DNA from: Streptomyces phaeofaciens
GTDB lineage: Bacteria > Actinomycetota > Actinomycetes > Streptomycetales > Streptomycetaceae
Reading direction: 5' to 3'
Assembly: GCF_014648915.1 (NCBI RefSeq)
Contig: NZ_BMSA01000017.1
Span: forward strand, 162,418 to 226,417
DNA length: 64,000 bases
In this document: piece by piece, positions 60,541-64,000 of the stretch
How positions within the stretch are numbered: position 1 is the stretch's first letter
Layout: every line of letters starts with the position of its first letter
The notes under the pieces: generated by a model
Database searches by the model: none
What the model was told of the DNA's origin: nothing
Seen by the model: the letters and a program-made list of their open reading frames with translations, nothing else
Translations under genes and position numbers: made by a program

Positions 60541-63036
60541 TCAGCGTCCGGCGCTGTCCACGACCGACGACCACTCGTCGAGCAGGGCCTGCGCGGAGGC
60601 GTCGTCAGGGCCCTCCGCCCACAGATGGGTGACGGCCTCGGCCGGGTCGGGCAGCACCATCACCCAGCGTCCGTCCGTCTCCACCACCCGTACACCGTCG
60701 GTGGTGTCCACGAAACGGTCTCCGGCCGCCTCGACCACCCTCCGCATCACGAGACCCTTGACGGCCCACGGAGTCGCCAGATCCCGCTTCAGGACGTGCG
60801 CCCGCGGGATCCGCGCGTCGATCTGGCTGAGCGTGAGTTGCGTACGGGCCACGAGCCCGATCAGCCGCACGAACGCCGCCGTACCGTCGAAGACGCTGCT
60901 GAACTCCGGGACGATGAAGCCGCCCTTGCCGTCCCCACCGAAGATCGTCGACTCGTCCCGCCCGACCCGGGTCAGATCGTCGGGCGAGGTCGTCGTCCAC
61001 TCGACCTGCGTCCCGTGGTACGCCGCCACCTGCTCGGCGATCCTCGTCGTCGTCACCGGCAGGGCCACCCGCCCGCTGCGCCGCTCCGCGGCCACCAGGT
61101 CGAGCAGCACCAGCAGCGCCCGGTCGTCCTCGATGATCCGGCCCTTCTCGTCCACCAGGGAGAGCCGCTCACCCACCGGGTCGAACCGCACCCCGAACGC
61201 CGCCCGCGACGAGGCCACGATCTCCCCGAGCCGCACCAGCCCCGAACGACGCTGATCGCTCGTCTCCGTGGGCCTGGCCTCGTTGAGACCGGGATTGATC
61301 GTCAGAGAGTCCACCCCGAGCTTCCCGAGCAGACTCGGCAGCACCAGACCCGCACTGCCGTTCGAAGCATCCACGACGACCTTCAACCCGGACTCGGCGA
61401 TCCCGGTCGTGTCGACGTTCCGCAGCAGCGACCCGGTGTACGAGTCGAAGACACTGGCCGGGAAATGCAGGTCCCCGATCTCCCCGGGGAACGCCCGCCG
61501 GTACTCCTGCCGCGCGAACACCCGGTCCAGCTTCCGCTGACTGCCCTGCGACAGATCGGCACCCTGCCCGTCGAAGAACATGATGTCCACCGAGTCCGGC
61601 ACCCCGGGCGACGTCCGGATCATGATCCCACCGGCACTCCCCCGCGCGGTCTGCTGCCGCGCCACGGGCAGCGGTACGTTCTCCAGATCCCGTACGTCGA
61701 TGGCGCTGGCCTGCAACGCGGAGATGACCGCCCGCTTCAGCGCCCGGGCACCACGGGAGTGGTCGCGGGCCGTGGTGACCGTGGACCCCTTCTTCAGGGT
61801 CGTCGCGTAGGCGCCGGCGAGGCGCACGGCCAGCTCCGGCGTGATCTCCACGTTCAGGATTCCGGACACCCCGCGGGCACCGAAGAGATGCGCCTGCCCC
61901 CGGGACTCCCAGATCACCGAGGTGTTGACGAACGCGCCGGCCTCGATCGTCTTGAACGGATAGACCCGCACATTGCCCTGCACGATCGATTCTTCGCCGA
62001 TCAGGCATTCGTCGCCGATCACGGCGCCGTCCTCGATCCGGCACGCACGCATGATGTCGGTGTTCTTTCCGACGACACAGCCGCGCAGATTGCTGTGCTG
62101 CCCGACATACACGTTGTCGTGCACCACGGCCTTGTGGAGGAAGGCCCCGGTCTTCACGACCACGTTGGAACCGACGACGGTGTGCTCACGGATTTCGGTG
62201 CCGGCCTCCACCTTCGCGTAGTCCCCGATGAACAGGGGCCCCCGCAGAACGGCGTCGGGATGCACTTCGGCACCCTCGGCCACCCACACGCCCGGGGAGA
62301 TCTCGAAACCGTCGATCTCCACGTCGACCTTGCCTTCGAGCACGTCGGCCTGGGCCTTCACATAGCTCTCGTGCGTGCCGACGTCCTCCCAGTAGCCCTC
62401 GGCGACGAAGCCGTAGATCGGCTTCCCCTCCTTCATGAGCTGCGGGAACACATCGCCGGACCAGTCGACGGGAACATCGGCCTCGACGTAGTTGAAGACC
62501 TCGGGCTCCATCACATAGATGCCCGTGTTCACCGTGTCGGAGAAGACCTGACCCCAGGTCGGCTTCTCCAGGAAACGCTCGACCTTGCCCTCTTCGTCGA
62601 CGATGGTGATGCCGAATTCCAGCGGATTGGGCACACGCGTCAGACAGACGGTGACCAGCGCGCCCTTTTCCTTGTGGAAGTTGATCAGCTCGGTGAGGTC
62701 GAAGTCGGTCAGCGCATCGCCAGAGATGACGAGGAAGGCGTCGTCCTTCAACGCCTCCTCGGCGTTCTTGACGCTTCCTGCGGTCCCGAGCGGCTTCTCC
62801 TCGTTGGCATAAGTGAGCTCCATTCCGAGCTCTTCACCGTCACCGAAGTAGTTCTTGACCAGTGACGCCAGGAACTGGACAGTTACGACGGTCTCGTTGA
62901 GCCCATGCCTTTTGAGCAGCCTGAGCACATGCTCCATGATCGGCCGGTTGACGACCGGCAGGAGCGGCTTGGGCATGCTTGAGGTCATGGGGCGAAGGCG
63001 TGTGCCTTCGCCTCCGGCCATCACGACGGCCTTCAT
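60541..63036 (-). CDS. Mannose-1-P guanylyltransferase-like / degenerate phosphomannomutase fusion
   Basis: 831 residues from ATG 63036. Domain 1 (1-235) is a nucleotidyltransferase: GGEGTRLRP at 8-16, KPLLPV with Lys23 and Asp107 in SGDALTDFD. A left-handed beta-helix follows (245-375). Domain 2 (about 390-830) resembles a phosphomannomutase, but the phosphoserine loop TASHNP is replaced by RTSPG (474-478) and the metal loop by RFDPVGERL. So domain 1 may make GDP-mannose or another NDP-sugar, while domain 2 is probably regulatory. Relatives are present in all Streptomyces. Confidence 0.93.
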   Translation of the reverse strand: MKAVVMAGGEGTRLRPMTSSMPKPLLPVVNRPIMEHVLRLLKRHGLNETVVTVQFLASLVKNYFGDGEELGMELTYANEEKPLGTAGSVKNAEEALKDDAFLVISGDALTDFDLTELINFHKEKGALVTVCLTRVPNPLEFGITIVDEEGKVERFLEKPTWGQVFSDTVNTGIYVMEPEVFNYVEADVPVDWSGDVFPQLMKEGKPIYGFVAEGYWEDVGTHESYVKAQADVLEGKVDVEIDGFEISPGVWVAEGAEVHPDAVLRGPLFIGDYAKVEAGTEIREHTVVGSNVVVKTGAFLHKAVVHDNVYVGQHSNLRGCVVGKNTDIMRACRIEDGAVIGDECLIGEESIVQGNVRVYPFKTIEAGAFVNTSVIWESRGQAHLFGARGVSGILNVEITPELAVRLAGAYATTLKKGSTVTTARDHSRGARALKRAVISALQASAIDVRDLENVPLPVARQQTARGSAGGIMIRTSPGVPDSVDIMFFDGQGADLSQGSQRKLDRVFARQEYRRAFPGEIGDLHFPASVFDSYTGSLLRNVDTTGIAESGLKVVVDASNGSAGLVLPSLLGKLGVDSLTINPGLNEARPTETSDQRRSGLVRLGEIVASSRAAFGVRFDPVGERLSLVDEKGRIIEDDRALLVLLDLVAAERRSGRVALPVTTTRIAEQVAAYHGTQVEWTTTSPDDLTRVGRDESTIFGGDGKGGFIVPEFSSVFDGTAAFVRLIGLVARTQLTLSQIDARIPRAHVLKRDLATPWAVKGLVMRRVVEAAGDRFVDTTDGVRVVETDGRWVMVLPDPAEAVTHLWAEGPDDASAQALLDEWSSVVDSAGR

Positions 63037-63149
63037 GTCGGAAGCGTCCTCCTAGAAGAGACGACGGTCTAGCCGACTTCACCCGTCCTGATTGTCCCGC
63101 ACTTTTTCTCAGCGGGCCCATCGAGCCACTGCCACGCCAATCGGCGAGC

Positions 63150-63758
63150 TCAGTCGGCCATGGCGTCCGCACGAACGATACGGCGGACCTGTACCACGTA
63201 GAGGACTCCTGCCCACCAGTAGAGCGTTGTACCCCATCCTGCGAACGCCCATCCGAAAATAGCGGCGAGTGACGCCAACCACCCGCTGCCGTCACTGAGC
63301 AGAAGCAACGGGAAGGCGTACATCAGGTTGAAGGTGGCCGCCTTGCCCAGGAAGTTCACCTGGGGTGGCGGATAGCCGTGCCGCCTGAGGATGCCCACCA
63401 TCACCAGCAGAACCAGTTCGCGCGCCAGAAGTGCAGCCGTCAACCAGATAGGCAGAATCTCGCGCCAGGTGAGACCCACCAGAGTCGAGAGAATGTAGAG
63501 CCGGTCCGCGGCGGGGTCCAGGAGCCGGCCAAGGCTGCTGATCTGGTTCCAGCGCCGTGCCAGCTTGCCGTCCAGGTAGTCGCTGATGCCGCTCAGGGCC
63601 AGCACCAGGAGGGCCCAGCCGTCGCTCTGCGGGCCTCCGAACTCGGGCCTCAGGATCAGCCACAGGAAGAGCGGCACGCCGACCAGGCGCGCCATGCTGA
63701 GAATGTTGGGGATGGTGAGGACCCGGTCTGTCTGGACGCGGGTCTCCTGGACCTCCAC
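63150..63758 (-). CDS. CDP-alcohol phosphatidyltransferase (PgsA-like)
   Basis: 202 residues from GTG 63758, with the site ACGGAGG. The CDP-OH-P signature is ISDYLDGKLARRWNQISSLG followed by RLLDPAADR, that is D-x2-D-G-x2-A-R-x8-G-x3-D-x3-D. Five or six helices. It transfers a phosphatidyl or similar group from CDP-diacylglycerol to an alcohol; position corresponds to pgsA2 (Rv1822). Which phospholipid is made cannot be fixed, since Streptomyces has several paralogues. Confidence 0.9.
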   Translation of the reverse strand: MEVQETRVQTDRVLTIPNILSMARLVGVPLFLWLILRPEFGGPQSDGWALLVLALSGISDYLDGKLARRWNQISSLGRLLDPAADRLYILSTLVGLTWREILPIWLTAALLARELVLLVMVGILRRHGYPPPQVNFLGKAATFNLMYAFPLLLLSDGSGWLASLAAIFGWAFAGWGTTLYWWAGVLYVVQVRRIVRADAMAD

Positions 63759-63813
63759 CCGGGGGCCTCCGTAGAAAATGAGCCAACGATGCTCAATGAC
63801 CTTACCTCAACGC

Positions 63814-63858
63814 AAAAAAGCTCTGGCTCTTGGGCTGCGTGCCCAAGAGCCAGAGCTC
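63814..63858 (-). terminator. rRNA operon terminator
   Basis: AGCTCTGGCTCTTGGGC (63819-63835) pairs with its exact complement at 63841-63857, followed on the minus strand by six T (63819-63814). This 17-bp intrinsic terminator ends the rRNA operon just after 5S. Confidence 0.95.
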
Positions 63859-63868
63859 TAAAAGGAGT

Positions 63869-63985
63869 TCGGCGGTGTCCTACTCTCCCACAGGGTCCCC
63901 CCTGCAGTACCATCGGCGCTGTGAGGCTTAGCTTCCGGGTTCGAAATGTAACCGGGCGTTTCCCTCACGCTATGACCACCGAAAC
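63869..63985 (-). rRNA. rrf: 5S ribosomal RNA
   Basis: On the minus strand the sequence begins GTTTCGGTGGTCATAGCGTG and contains AACGCCCGGTTACATTTCGA, AACCCGGAAGCTAAGCCTC and GAGTAGGACACCGCCGAACT. This is the Streptomyces 5S sequence. The 23S and 16S genes should lie to the right, outside the window, so the operon reads leftwards toward 63.8 kb. The exact ends may shift by a few bases. Confidence 0.96.
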
Positions 63986-64000
63986 ACTATGAAACTGTCC

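Noticed and set aside
60403..62865. Long plus-strand open frame opposite the nucleotidyltransferase fusion
   Set aside because: Shadow of the real minus-strand gene; no ribosome site or family resemblance.

Overview
The window is high-GC chromosomal DNA from an actinomycete, almost certainly Streptomyces. The evidence is codon use with G/C at third positions, many GTG starts, a 5S rRNA of Streptomyces type at the right end, sugar ABC transporters with no ATPase of their own, and locus order. From memory the order resembles the S. coelicolor stretch that runs from lnt and ung to gcvP and the rrn-proximal pgsA-like gene; this was not checked by alignment.

Left part (1-22.8 kb): the end of lnt, a Gfo/Idh/MocA oxidoreductase, a DinB-fold protein, a lipoprotein, a TPR-like protein beside a MITE-like foldback element, ung, a peptide-type solute-binding lipoprotein, a fabG-SDR operon, a HipA-like kinase/DUF3037 pair, a Tat-exported Rieske lipoprotein, a degenerate isochorismatase divergent from a flavin split-barrel protein, a LysR/EamA divergon, a MocR regulator divergent from two flavin split-barrel genes, a second EamA exporter, a Clp-N protein, an SRPBCC protein, a PadR regulator, a VOC protein, an SDR, a SulP transporter and a class II glutamine amidotransferase.

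Middle part (22.8-40 kb): an accessory, envelope/stress-flavoured set (diacylglycerol-kinase-like protein, DUF7144, PLDc_N-SHOCT, HdeD, DUF2252, a 65-residue protein, a DHA2-type MFS exporter and a large MalT/LAL-type LuxR regulator), then an epimerase, a PhzF protein, a CPBP protein, a glutamate-cysteine-ligase-like enzyme, an orphan hypothetical gene and a DUF5999 mini-protein.

40-46 kb is a xylan-use island: LacI repressor, GH10 xylanase, two permeases and a binding protein. Copies of a CGAAA-N-TTTCG dyad lie upstream of the binding-protein gene, with a weaker one upstream of the repressor gene. 46-49.2 kb holds an APC-type permease, a 17-bp tandem repeat and two TOBE (molybdate-binding) proteins.

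Right part (49.2-64 kb) is the conserved actinobacterial gcvP-garA-pgsA block. In transcription order on the minus strand: 5S rRNA and terminator, CDP-alcohol phosphatidyltransferase, sugar-nucleotidyltransferase/pseudo-phosphomannomutase fusion, DUF881, small basic protein, DUF881, GarA-like FHA protein, FtsR-like MerR, BFN nuclease-fold protein, second MerR, DNA polymerase IV, a nucleotidyltransferase-fold protein, and gcvP under a tandem glycine riboswitch. It matches the order known for M. tuberculosis Rv1822-Rv1832, except that gcvH is absent next to garA and extra genes are inserted. No CRISPR, prophage, transposase gene or tRNA was seen.
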